Positions 8,235-15,153 of a DNA stretch of 16,454 nt are shown here, piece by piece; positions within the stretch are counted from its first letter, which is position 1; every line of letters begins with the position of its first letter. The notes beneath the pieces are model-generated. The model did not search any database and was not told where the DNA came from. It saw only the letters and a list, made by a program, of their open reading frames with translations. Source of the stretch: an uncultured Clostridia bacterium (lineage in GTDB: Bacteria; Bacillota; Clostridia; Peptostreptococcales; Anaerovoracaceae); NCBI GenBank assembly GCA_934256595.1, contig CAKQOW010000054.1, positions 1 through 16,454 on the forward strand, given 5' to 3'. Made by a program: the position numbers and the translations under genes.

Positions 8235-8929
8235 TGCAGAGGGAGAACTTCGCGTTGTCGGTTAAGTTGTGGGCATTAGGCTGCACCATAGTCGGTATTT
8301 CTCTGACATCCAATACAATGATGACCTGTGTTCTGGTGCTGACCGGATTCCTTTATCTTTCGATTCAGCATAATTGGCGGGCGCTGCATTCTTTTGGTGT
8401 GTTTTATGCTGTTTTGGCGGCACTGTTGTATTTGATCCGGTATCAAGGGCTTCATATGGTTATTTTTTCAGAGTTTTATGTGCTGATGTTTTGGAACCTG
8501 TCTGCTGTTTTTATTGTTGGTTGGGATTTAATTACGACACCACCAGGAGAGTTGTCGGCGTTTATGTCTCGTATTCACATACCGACTGCTGGTATTTTGG
8601 GATTACTGGTTATGTTCCGTTTTTTCCCTACCATGAAAGCAGAGCTGAAAAGTGTATGGCTCTCTATGCGTAACAGAGGACTTACAACTCCAACTCAACT
8701 CCTGTTGCATCCTGCGGTTTCCTGCGAATATGTATTGGTTCCTCTGCTGCTGCGTTGCCTCCAAATAGCCGATCAGCTTTCCGTTTCTGCCGTGGCCCGC
8801 GGAGCAGAGGCTCCCGGCAGGCGGGGCAGCTATTATGAAAAAAACATGACGATCAAGGATTGGGGTTGCTTAATTCTATGGAGTGTTGTGACCTTTCTGT
8901 TTTTGTGGATTGGAGGTGTGCGCGCATGA
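8234..8929 (+). CDS. ecfT: ECF transporter T component, EcfT/CbiQ-like (second module)
   Basis: A 231-residue membrane protein with hydrophobic segments to about residue 115, then the coupling region: RFFPTMKAELKSVWLSMRNRGL followed by a second motif VARGAEAPG. The first motif reads RNRG rather than LRG as in the first module, but the two-arm arrangement is retained. The N-terminus lacks the usual DPRTK-like segment, so it is more diverged than the T component at 1952. It is translationally coupled on both sides (1-bp overlap before, 4-bp overlap after). Confidence 0.85.
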   Translation: MQRENFALSVKLWALGCTIVGISLTSNTMMTCVLVLTGFLYLSIQHNWRALHSFGVFYAVLAALLYLIRYQGLHMVIFSEFYVLMFWNLSAVFIVGWDLITTPPGELSAFMSRIHIPTAGILGLLVMFRFFPTMKAELKSVWLSMRNRGLTTPTQLLLHPAVSCEYVLVPLLLRCLQIADQLSVSAVARGAEAPGRRGSYYEKNMTIKDWGCLILWSVVTFLFLWIGGVRA

Positions 8930-10338
8930 TACAGATGAAAGATGTTTCTTTCCAATACTTAGACAGCACGGAAGGAATATCTGGAATTGATCTTACCGTT
9001 AATGATGGTGAGTGCGTAGTGTTTACCGGACCATCTGGCGGCGGAAAAACTACCCTTACGCGTCTTATAAACGGCCTTGCTCCTTCTTATTACGCAGGAA
9101 CACTGACAGGTACGATATTTCTAAATGAAAAACCATTGACACAAATGCCGCAATTTACTGTGGCAAGGCAGGTAGGCAGTGTATTTCAAGATCCCAAAAG
9201 TCAGTTTTTTTCTTCGGAATTAGCTGGAGAGGTGGCTTTCGCCTGTGAAAACTATGGATTCTCAGCAGAAGAAATCCGTACCCGCACAGATGATGCGATT
9301 GCATCGTTTGGTTTGGATGAACTTCGCTCACGAAATCTTGATATGCTTTCCAGCGGAGAAAAGCAGAGAGTGGCGATTGCTTCGGTTTATGCGCTTTGTC
9401 CCAATATTTATGTTTGTGACGAGCCTACATCAAATCTGGACAAAAACGGCTCTGAACAATTAGCCTCAATATTTAAGCGTCTAAAAGCTGAAGGCTGTAC
9501 CCTTATAATAGCGGAACATCGACTATCGTGGCTTCATGGAATCGCGGATAGGTTTGTTTATGTTTGTAATGGGAAAATTTTGTGGGAACGGAATGCTACT
9601 GAAATGGAGCAACTGTTACCAGAAGAAATAGAGGTCTATGGTTTAAGAGAAATTGCCGAAAAAAATGATAGAAATATTCCGGCTTCCACAAACCATACAG
9701 ATCAGTTTCCGGCATTGTGCGTAAAAAGACTCGCTTGCAGGAGAAAAAAGGCTGAAATTTTCTGTAACATCAACCTTTCTGCTCATGCTGGGCAAATTAC
9801 GGCAATTACCGGGCACAACGGTATTGGCAAAACAAGCCTTGCTTTGGTTTTATCTGGTTTATGGAAGGAAAAAAACGGGCAAATCGTGGTTGACGGTAGA
9901 AAATTAAACGCTTGTGAACGTCGGAAACAAACCTGGTATAGTTCCAATGATACGGGAACGCAATTTTTTACGAATAGTGTTTCGGAAGAAGTATTGCTAA
10001 ACATAAAGCATTCAGAAAAACATCTGGAGAAAGCCAGAAACCTTCTAAAACGCTTAGGTCTGTATCGCTACAAAGATGTTCATCCGGCCTCTTTGTCTGG
10101 TGGTCAAAAGCAGCGGCTCGCGATTGCCTGTGGAATTCTTTCTGACAGAACGATACTCATTTTTGATGAGCCTACAAGCGGACTGGACGGCGGTAATATG
10201 AAGATTATCGCAGATGTACTGCGAGAAGCCGCAGACCAGAAGAAAGTAATTCTTGTTATTACACACGATGATGAATTGATATGTCATTGTGACAGCGTAA
10301 TATCCATAGACAATTATGCTGATAAAATAGACACCTAA
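8926..10338 (+). CDS. ECF transporter ATPase, two nucleotide-binding domains fused (second module)
   Basis: A 470-residue protein with two ABC ATPase domains. Domain 1: GPSGGGKT (35-42), signature LSSGE (141-145), CDEPTSNLD (D165, E166), AEHRLSW. Domain 2: GHNGIGKT (296-303), LSGGQ (390-394), IFDEPTSGLD (D414, E415), ITHDDE. The domain-1 signature has Ser where Gly is usual; the second Gly and Glu are kept, so activity is probably retained. ATG 8926 overlaps the ecfT stop as ATGA and has TGGAGG upstream; the longer frame from 8860 runs inside ecfT and is unlikely. It is the last intact gene of the block and its sequence is visibly AT-rich. Confidence 0.9.
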   Translation: MIQMKDVSFQYLDSTEGISGIDLTVNDGECVVFTGPSGGGKTTLTRLINGLAPSYYAGTLTGTIFLNEKPLTQMPQFTVARQVGSVFQDPKSQFFSSELAGEVAFACENYGFSAEEIRTRTDDAIASFGLDELRSRNLDMLSSGEKQRVAIASVYALCPNIYVCDEPTSNLDKNGSEQLASIFKRLKAEGCTLIIAEHRLSWLHGIADRFVYVCNGKILWERNATEMEQLLPEEIEVYGLREIAEKNDRNIPASTNHTDQFPALCVKRLACRRKKAEIFCNINLSAHAGQITAITGHNGIGKTSLALVLSGLWKEKNGQIVVDGRKLNACERRKQTWYSSNDTGTQFFTNSVSEEVLLNIKHSEKHLEKARNLLKRLGLYRYKDVHPASLSGGQKQRLAIACGILSDRTILIFDEPTSGLDGGNMKIIADVLREAADQKKVILVITHDDELICHCDSVISIDNYADKIDT

Positions 10339-10500
10339 GCTGCGGAGCTTCTATCCGCGTGGGTTGCTTGCCGACGAATTTCCGTTAAGCAAATGAGAGA
10401 AAAATGTTTAATGCGAGGTGATGACATGGGAAATTAGCTGTATTAGATTTATCCGAACCGGGCAGAAGAATAGCAGAAAAATTATTTGTCCTGTTGGGTT
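10339..10500 (+). other. Intergenic remnant sequence after the transporter block
   Basis: No intact gene is visible. Small hairpins occur just after the last stop: gcgga/tccgc (10342-10346, 10354-10358) and ttgctt/aagcaa near 10363-10391, without a U-run, so I do not call a terminator. From about 10428 a frame reads LAVLDLSEPGRRIAEKL and continues to a stop at 10566-10568; this has the look of the first strand and helix of a cytoplasmic enzyme (weakly like CbiG) but lacks a start in frame, so it is probably debris. Confidence 0.3.
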
Positions 10501-10711
10501 CAGAGCAACAGCGAGATTTTGGAAGGCAATCTGTACTTTTGTCTGGAAGAACGCAAGGTGTGTGTTAGCGGTCAGGAGATTGAATTAACTGCTGCTGACG
10601 TTTGAAATGATCTCTTATCAGGTGTGGGGTGAAGAATATATTGATATTACTGTAAAAATAATTCACAATTTAATGGGTCGTCTTCGGCAGAATATGAACT
10701 TGTATTCCTAA
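10501..10711 (+). pseudogene. OmpR/PhoB-family response regulator, C-terminal DNA-binding domain, broken
   Basis: The first part, 10501-10605, reads ILEGNLYFCLEERKVCVSG then QEIELTAADV and a TGA. This is the start of a winged-helix domain of the VanR/PhoB kind. The second part, 10607-10711, in another frame, reads YQVWGEEYIDITVKIIHNL followed by GRLRQN and a stop, which is the recognition-helix end. The middle of the domain (the usual LLxLLAxHPGxVFTxExI stretch) is deleted with a frameshift, and the receiver domain is absent. It cannot be functional. It shows that this interval once held a two-component system. Confidence 0.7.
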
Positions 10712-10940
10712 TTTAGACTCCAACCATCTGCCGCGTAGGAGGCGATAGATGAAATAGATAATGGAGTTGCCACAATATGCGAAAGCAGATTGATGGGACT
10801 CCTTATGCAACGGTTCACCAGCTGTCCTTTTTGCCTAGCCAAGCATAGCTTGGGGCAAAAAGGCACGCACTAGAGTGCTGTGCTTCTGACAGAGGGCCTT
10901 CCTGCAATAAATTAAAATTTATTGGGATAGGCCTCTCAAT
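10712..10940 (+). other. Hairpin-rich non-coding stretch
   Basis: No gene is recognisable. Three consecutive strong hairpins occupy 10826-10936. H1: cctttttgcc/ggcaaaaagg outer stem and ccaagc/gcttgg inner stem (10826-10863). H2: gcac/gtgc plus gcac/gtgc with a one-base bulge (10863-10883). H3: agagg-cct/agg-cctct outer stem and aataaatt/aatttatt inner stem (10891-10936). Upstream, actcca/tggagt could close a further loop (near 10716-10771). It may be an RNA element, the end of a lost mobile element, or both; the transposase fragment begins right after it. Confidence 0.5.
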
Positions 10941-11417
10941 TCAGTAGAACTGGTGGTAAACGTATATAATATATGTTATTCTGAAGATAACAGGTTACTG
11001 AAAAGAAGCAGGACCCTAAGAGAATACAGTATGTTCATATATTTTATGAATGAATATCTTGACAGGGAAATGAGCCTTGAGGAAGCAGTGGCTGAGGCGG
11101 TAAAGAGAGCTAAGAGCAAAGGTATTCTTGTGGATTTTCTTAATAAGTATGCGGTGGAGGTTGAAGGTATGCTTACGGGAATAACAGTAGAGAAATACGG
11201 AGAGGTTATGAAGAAAGAGGGCTTTGAAGATGGCAAAGCGGCGGGTCTTGAGCAGGGCAGAACTGAGGGCTTTGCAGAAGGTGAAAAAATCGGCGAGGTT
11301 TCTGGCAGAGCTGCAGAGAAATTGGAGATGGCGAAGGCATTAAAAGAAAAAGGTGTCAATATTGATATCATTGCTGAAACATCAGGCCTGTCGGCAGAAG
11401 AAATAGAACAGTTATAG
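10941..11417 (+). pseudogene. PD-(D/E)XK nuclease-family transposase (PF12784/Rpn-like), C-terminal part
   Basis: The open frame starts as SVELVVNVYNI and continues with YSEDNRLLKRSRTLREYSMF, then SLEEAVAEAVKRAKSKGILV and DFLNKYAVEVEGMLTG, followed by a glycine/glutamate-rich coiled segment (EGFEDGKAAGLEQGRTEG). This is the typical second half of Rpn/PD-(D/E)XK transposase-family proteins. The catalytic N-terminal half (about 150-200 residues) is absent and the region before 10941 is hairpin-rich, so it is truncated. A GTG at 10953 could start a 154-residue product, but there is no good ribosome site. Confidence 0.7.
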
Positions 11418-11419
11418 AT

Positions 11420-11512
11420 GTTAAGGCATTAGCAGATGCAGGCTATACGGTTAAGTATAAGTTCTATATATCAACAAAGAAATACTATGGTGTTAGAAAT
11501 CGGAGTAAGTAA
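11420..11512 (+). pseudogene. Remnant of a fibronectin-III-like surface protein 3' end
   Basis: An open stretch reads ALADAGYTVKYKFYISTKKY then YGVRNRSK and TAA at 11510-11512. The YTVKYKFYxSTKK segment is characteristic of fibronectin-III-like repeats in secreted proteins of gut Clostridia. The tail GVRNRSK resembles GVRTWSK at the end of the protein at 1-93. The middle of the domain seems deleted (the first strand joins the last). It has no start codon of its own and follows the transposase fragment directly. Confidence 0.5.
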
Positions 11513-11622
11513 ATAGCTGAAACAAGGTAATAATTAAGCCTTCTTAGTTACAATATATTGTTGTAACATAAATAAGCAGAGAACTCATTGGTATATGATA
11601 TATCAGTGGGTTTTCTGCTTTT
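11503..11622 (+). repeat. Right copy of the ~120-bp direct repeat
   Basis: This is homologous to 84-207. The internal hairpin is kept here as gttacaa/ttgtaac (11547-11553, 11561-11567): the closing G-C pair of the left copy has become A-T, a compensatory change on both sides of the stem. The terminator is also kept. Confidence 0.85.
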
Positions 11623-11624
11623 TT
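11576..11624 (+). terminator. Intrinsic terminator, right copy
   Basis: gcagagaactca (11576-11587) pairs with tgggttttctgc (11607-11618) with two G-U pairs and is followed by six T (11619-11624). It would stop any transcription coming from the remnant region before the SpaA-like gene. Confidence 0.75.
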
Positions 11625-11715
11625 GAGAAAAAGGTAAAAAAACAAGCTTAATATAGGGATTTTTACACTGTTTGTAAAAATTAAAGTTAATATACTAAAA
11701 AATAGAAAAAATGTG

Positions 11716-11744
11716 TTGACAGGATATATAACGAAGAATATAAT
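11716..11744 (+). promoter_or_regulatory. Consensus sigma-A promoter of the SpaA-like gene
   Basis: TTGACA (11716-11721) and TATAAT (11739-11744) are both perfect, with the optimal 17-base spacer. Transcription would begin near 11751, leaving a leader of about 75 bases before ATG 11825. The 11625-11715 stretch before it is very AT-rich, with an inverted repeat tttttac/gtaaaaa (11660-11680). This promoter probably also serves the comEA-like gene 12 bp after the SpaA-like gene. Confidence 0.85.
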
Positions 11745-11824
11745 GGCAGTACCAATTAATTGGATACGAAAGGTGTATAAAGAAAAATGTGTAAAAAACG
11801 AAAATTGTGTGAAAGGAAATCAAA

Positions 11825-12880
11825 ATGGGAGAAAAAATTAACAAAGGGAAAATCGTAATAAGGAAGTACGGTCAGGAGCATAAATTTGAAAACAATGCTC
11901 TGCTGTTAAGACGAGGAGAACCTGTTAAGGCCGCCGGATTTGAAATAACGGCGGTAGAGGAAATACGGGACCTCTGCGGTAATATTGTATATAACGAGGG
12001 AGACCTTGCGGCGCACAGCCTGAGAACTGATGAGGACGGCATTGCGCAGACAGAAGAACTTGAATATGGCAGATATAATATTTACGAAACCGATGCCGGT
12101 GAGGGATATAAGATACATGAGAAACATGTAACGCAGGTTGACCTCAAAGAAAAAGAGGTCTTTGTAAATGTGGACAGCGATCTGATACTGGGTACCCTCA
12201 AGGTTCGCAACTGTACGCAGTGCACTATGACATTCAGCATATTCAATGACAAAAGAAAGCTTATACTTAACAGCATAGCAGAGGAGGGCTGCGCAATAGG
12301 TTTTGATGAAATGCTGCCGTCAGGTGCATATTACTACAAGGATATCAACAACAATCTGGCAAAATTTAAAATCGAAAACGATACAGAGTTAGTTCTGATT
12401 GAAGCGGGCAAAAACAGCGTTGAAGTGAAAACCACTCCTAAAAACTGCTGTGAAAACGAGTTTGCGCTGTACAAGGTGGACGACTCCGGCAAACCTCTGA
12501 TGGGCGCGGTATTTGGACTTATCGACATATACGGCACCAAAATATGCTTTTCCTGCTCGGACAGAGACGGCAGAGTACTGTTTAAACATCTCAAAAAAGG
12601 TACATATCTGGTAAGAGAAGTAGAAGCCCCTGAAGGCTATGCGGAGTCTGAAATGAATGTTATGTTTTCGATTGATGATGACTGGGTAAATCAGAGTGAA
12701 CGCATTAAAAACGGAGAAAAATTCGAAGATGTCTATATAGTAATTGCAGACGAGCAGTACACAGAGCACAGGAATGTATTCAGAACAAAGGATATGTGTG
12801 ACAGAGAGCCTGAAATAACTTCTGCGGCAGAGGAAATAACCAATGTTGCAGGCGTTATATTTGCAGCAGAAATAAGGTAG
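11825..12880 (+). CDS. SpaA/Cna-B prealbumin-like-fold protein without export signals
   Basis: A 351-residue protein with at least two beta-sandwich repeats of the SpaA/Cna-B type. Repeat A (about 28-105) runs from VKAAGFEITAV to RYNIYETDAGEGY. Repeat B (about 205-285) runs from FALYKVDDSGKPLMGAVFGL to TYLVREVEAPEGY, which carries the hallmark E-box VREVEAPEGY. Such domains normally build pilins and surface adhesins. Here there is no signal peptide, no LPXTG and no C-terminal membrane segment: it starts MGEKINKGKIVIRKYGQEHK. ATG 11825 is preceded by GAAAGGA. It may act in the cytoplasm or forespore, or be exported by an unusual route; its role is unknown. A strong promoter lies upstream. Confidence 0.7.
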   Translation: MGEKINKGKIVIRKYGQEHKFENNALLLRRGEPVKAAGFEITAVEEIRDLCGNIVYNEGDLAAHSLRTDEDGIAQTEELEYGRYNIYETDAGEGYKIHEKHVTQVDLKEKEVFVNVDSDLILGTLKVRNCTQCTMTFSIFNDKRKLILNSIAEEGCAIGFDEMLPSGAYYYKDINNNLAKFKIENDTELVLIEAGKNSVEVKTTPKNCCENEFALYKVDDSGKPLMGAVFGLIDIYGTKICFSCSDRDGRVLFKHLKKGTYLVREVEAPEGYAESEMNVMFSIDDDWVNQSERIKNGEKFEDVYIVIADEQYTEHRNVFRTKDMCDREPEITSAAEEITNVAGVIFAAEIR

Positions 12881-12892
12881 AGGGTGGCCGGT

Positions 12893-13513
12893 ATGGAAAA
12901 ATATCTGAACAAGGAATTTATATTGCAGCACAAGAAAAGAATTATACAGGTCGGTGCGGTCATACTGATACTTATTGTTGCAATTGCTGTTTATTCCGCA
13001 GGTCACAGCGATAAAAACGAGGAAATTGATATTGCCCGGAATAATAACGAAGCGTCTGCGGCAGTCCAGAGTGAAGAAACAGAAGAAGTTATTATCGACA
13101 TATGCGGCGCTGTAAATGACAGTAAGGTTGTTACACTTCCGGCAGGCGCCAGAGTTGAGGACGCCATAAAAGCCGCGGGCGGCATCACAGATGAGGCGGA
13201 CCTTTCGGGCATCAACAGAGCTGCAGTGCTTACAGACGGTGAGAAGATATATATACCTACGGCAGATGAAGTCGAGCGGGGCATTGAGCTTCCCTCTGCA
13301 GAAAGTAATATATCCTCTGACGGCAGCATAAACATAAATGAAGCGACAGCAGAGGAACTTGAAACTCTGAACGGCATCGGGCCTGTAACCGCAGAGAAGA
13401 TAATACAGTATCGCACCGAATACGGCAAATTCGAGAATAAAGAAGATTTAATGGAGGTAAACGGCATAGGAGAAAAAACATACGCGCAGATAAAAGACAA
13501 AATAAGGGTATAA
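12893..13513 (+). CDS. comEA: ComEA-like helix-hairpin-helix DNA-binding protein
   Basis: A 206-residue protein: short cytoplasmic start, one transmembrane helix (about 17-36), a charged linker, an SLBB domain (about 67-122, IDICGAVNDSKVVTLPAGAR to GEKIYIPTADE), and a C-terminal double helix-hairpin-helix (about 142-206) with LNGIGPVTAEKII and VNGIGEKTYAQI. This is the ComEA architecture, the outer-surface DNA receptor of natural transformation. ATG 12893 is preferred over GTG 12884 because AGAGGG (12879-12884) sits 8 bases before it. It follows the SpaA-like gene by 12 bp and so is probably in the same transcript. Competence in spore-forming Clostridia is little shown, so the actual role is open. 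Confidence 0.85.
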   Translation: MEKYLNKEFILQHKKRIIQVGAVILILIVAIAVYSAGHSDKNEEIDIARNNNEASAAVQSEETEEVIIDICGAVNDSKVVTLPAGARVEDAIKAAGGITDEADLSGINRAAVLTDGEKIYIPTADEVERGIELPSAESNISSDGSININEATAEELETLNGIGPVTAEKIIQYRTEYGKFENKEDLMEVNGIGEKTYAQIKDKIRV

Positions 13514-13556
13514 GCGCAAAAAATTATGGCAACACTACTTCTAAGAGGTGGTGTTT

Positions 13557-14033
13557 ATGTTCAACAGAAAAAAGAGAATATACGAAAAAAAAGGCTTTTA
13601 TATTTTGATTATGTCAGTCCTCCTTATAGCCCTGGGAATATTTGCAGTTCCGTGGGGCGGCGGAGATAATGCCGATGCCAGCAATACAGCGGCGCAGACT
13701 CCGGTACCTGAGGAAGATAACTGGTGGGAGGACGATGAAGAAGATGAGGAATACACAGAAGAGGATAACAGCGATACTTCAGATGAAAACCGGCAGAATG
13801 ACAATAAGCTGGGCGATATAGACAGGAGCCAGCTCCCATATTATATGGTGCTGGAGCAGGACGGTTTAATAAGTGTGTACTATTACGACAAGAACGGAAA
13901 CATTTCCAAATACAAGGACACAGAAATCACTTACAGCCTTCTTAACGAAGCAGATCAGATGTCTTTTTCAGAAGGTATAATGGTCAAGACAAAGGACGCT
14001 CTTATGGAGCTTCTTCAGGACTTTGAAAGTTAG
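13557..14033 (+). CDS. Small membrane-anchored protein with BofC-like C-terminal domain
   Basis: A 158-residue protein: basic start MFNRKKRIYEKK, one transmembrane segment (about 13-32), an acidic low-complexity linker (about 50-80, many D/E with WW), then a C-terminal domain (about 93-158) reading YYMVLEQDGLISVYYYDKNG ... ITYSLLNEADQMSFSEGI ... LMELLQDFES. That pattern (E-x-x-G-x-I-x-VYY, L-x-x-x-D-x-x-x-x-x-EGI, LLxDFxS) resembles the C-terminal domain of BofC, which in Bacillus subtilis restrains SpoIVB in the forespore. The neighbour 11 bp downstream is spoIVB. ATG 13557 follows AGAGGTGG; a GTG at 13548 would overlap that ribosome site. Similarity is by eye, so the family call is moderate. 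Confidence 0.6.
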   Translation: MFNRKKRIYEKKGFYILIMSVLLIALGIFAVPWGGGDNADASNTAAQTPVPEEDNWWEDDEEDEEYTEEDNSDTSDENRQNDNKLGDIDRSQLPYYMVLEQDGLISVYYYDKNGNISKYKDTEITYSLLNEADQMSFSEGIMVKTKDALMELLQDFES

Positions 14034-14044
14034 GAGATATGTAA

Positions 14045-15076
14045 ATGACAAGACCTTCTAAAAGAACTGTAATATTTCTTGCAGTTCTTGCCCTTATACT
14101 TACGGCTCTATGCGCCTGCAGTCTGTCATCTTCCGAAAAAAACAGACAGACGGTCAATCTTGTATCGGAAAAAACTCTTGTTCCGGGAGGAGAGTCGATA
14201 GGTGTCAGAATGGACGTTGCCGGCGTACTTATCGTTGATCTTGAGGGAGCCGCTGAATATTCAGGACTCAAAAAAGGAGATAAAATTACTGCCGTAGACG
14301 GAATTAAAGTATCAAATGCGCAGGAGGTTCAAAAGCTTGTAAACAGGATAAGGGATAGTTTGGAACTTACGGTTGAGAGAAACGGCAGCAGCAGGAAATA
14401 TACCATAGTTCCTCAAAAAAGCGGCAGTGATGATACCTACCGGCTTGGCATATGGATTAAAGACAAAACAGCAGGAATAGGCACGCTGACCTATTACGAC
14501 CCTGATAATATGACCTTTGGAGCGCTGGGGCACCCCATACTTGACAGCGAAACGGGAACGACGCTGGATATAGAGAAGGGAGATCTGCTTTCCTCTGAAA
14601 TAATCGGAATAGAAAAAGGCGCAAGAGGTATTCCGGGGGAAATACAGGGAGTTTTTAAAGCTCCTGACAAACCGCTGGGGGAGCTTATTAAAAATACCGA
14701 TTATGGTATATTTGGTACAGCAGGCGGTATGATTTCTGAAAAGGAGGCCGTTCCCATAGCGTATCAGGCGCAGGTTAAGGAAGATGGCGCATATATTCTT
14801 ACTACTTTAGATGATAATACAGTGAGAAAATATGATGTCGAAATCGAGAAAAAAGAAAAACAGACTTGTGCTGACACAAAGAGTATGGTAATACACGTTA
14901 CCGACAAAAGACTTATCGAAAAATGCGGAGGCATAGTTCAGGGAATGAGCGGAAGCCCTATAATTCAGAACGGCAGACTCATCGGCGCAATAACTCATGT
15001 ATTTGTCGAGGACCCTACAAGAGGTTATGCAGTATATATTGAATGGATGCTGGAGCAAAGTGACAGCATTATATAA
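14045..15076 (+). CDS. spoIVB: SpoIVB, sporulation signalling serine peptidase (S55)
   Basis: A 343-residue protein with a hydrophobic signal/anchor (about 9-25), a PDZ domain (about 55-120, VLIVDLEGAAEYSGLKKGDK and VDGI), and the S55 peptidase domain. The catalytic histidine is in GALGHPI (His about 163) and the catalytic serine in GMSGSPI (Ser about 302). SpoIVB is secreted from the forespore and cleaves SpoIVFA to release SigK activation. B. subtilis SpoIVB is about 425 residues, so this version is shorter, as in many Clostridia. ATG 14045 has GGAG upstream. The gene order spoIVB-spo0A is conserved across spore-formers. Confidence 0.93.
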   Translation: MTRPSKRTVIFLAVLALILTALCACSLSSSEKNRQTVNLVSEKTLVPGGESIGVRMDVAGVLIVDLEGAAEYSGLKKGDKITAVDGIKVSNAQEVQKLVNRIRDSLELTVERNGSSRKYTIVPQKSGSDDTYRLGIWIKDKTAGIGTLTYYDPDNMTFGALGHPILDSETGTTLDIEKGDLLSSEIIGIEKGARGIPGEIQGVFKAPDKPLGELIKNTDYGIFGTAGGMISEKEAVPIAYQAQVKEDGAYILTTLDDNTVRKYDVEIEKKEKQTCADTKSMVIHVTDKRLIEKCGGIVQGMSGSPIIQNGRLIGAITHVFVEDPTRGYAVYIEWMLEQSDSII

Positions 15077-15124
15077 TCCCGAATGATAAATTTCACCAAC
15101 GCATTAGTATTATTACAGCAAAGG

Positions 15125-15153
15125 CAGCTTTTCGAAACGAAAAGCTGTTTTTT
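15125..15153 (+). terminator. Intrinsic terminator after spoIVB
   Basis: cagcttttcg (15125-15134) and cgaaaagctg (15138-15147) form a perfect 10-bp stem with loop AAA and a run of six T (15148-15153). It separates spoIVB from spo0A. Confidence 0.9.

Noticed and set aside
8860..8925. Longer start for the second ECF ATPase
   Set aside because: The extension lies inside ecfT, and the ABC domain starts normally at MIQMKDVSF from ATG 8926.
590..10338. Intact integrative or conjugative element
   Set aside because: No integrase, relaxase, conjugation or attachment-site pair is visible. Only transposase fragments border the block.
10421..10588. Short frame from ATG 10421 with a GAGGTG ribosome-like site
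   Set aside because: The translation (MTWEISCIRF...) has no recognisable pattern and overlaps the response-regulator pseudogene in another frame.
10712..10940. Group II intron end
   Set aside because: No domain V-like motif (GAGCCGTATGCG type) and no reverse-transcriptase remnant could be found.
12389..13006. Reverse-strand open frame of 205 codons
   Set aside because: It is antisense to the SpaA-like and comEA-like genes, rich in Phe/Tyr/Cys as typical of shadow frames, and has no domain or ribosome site.
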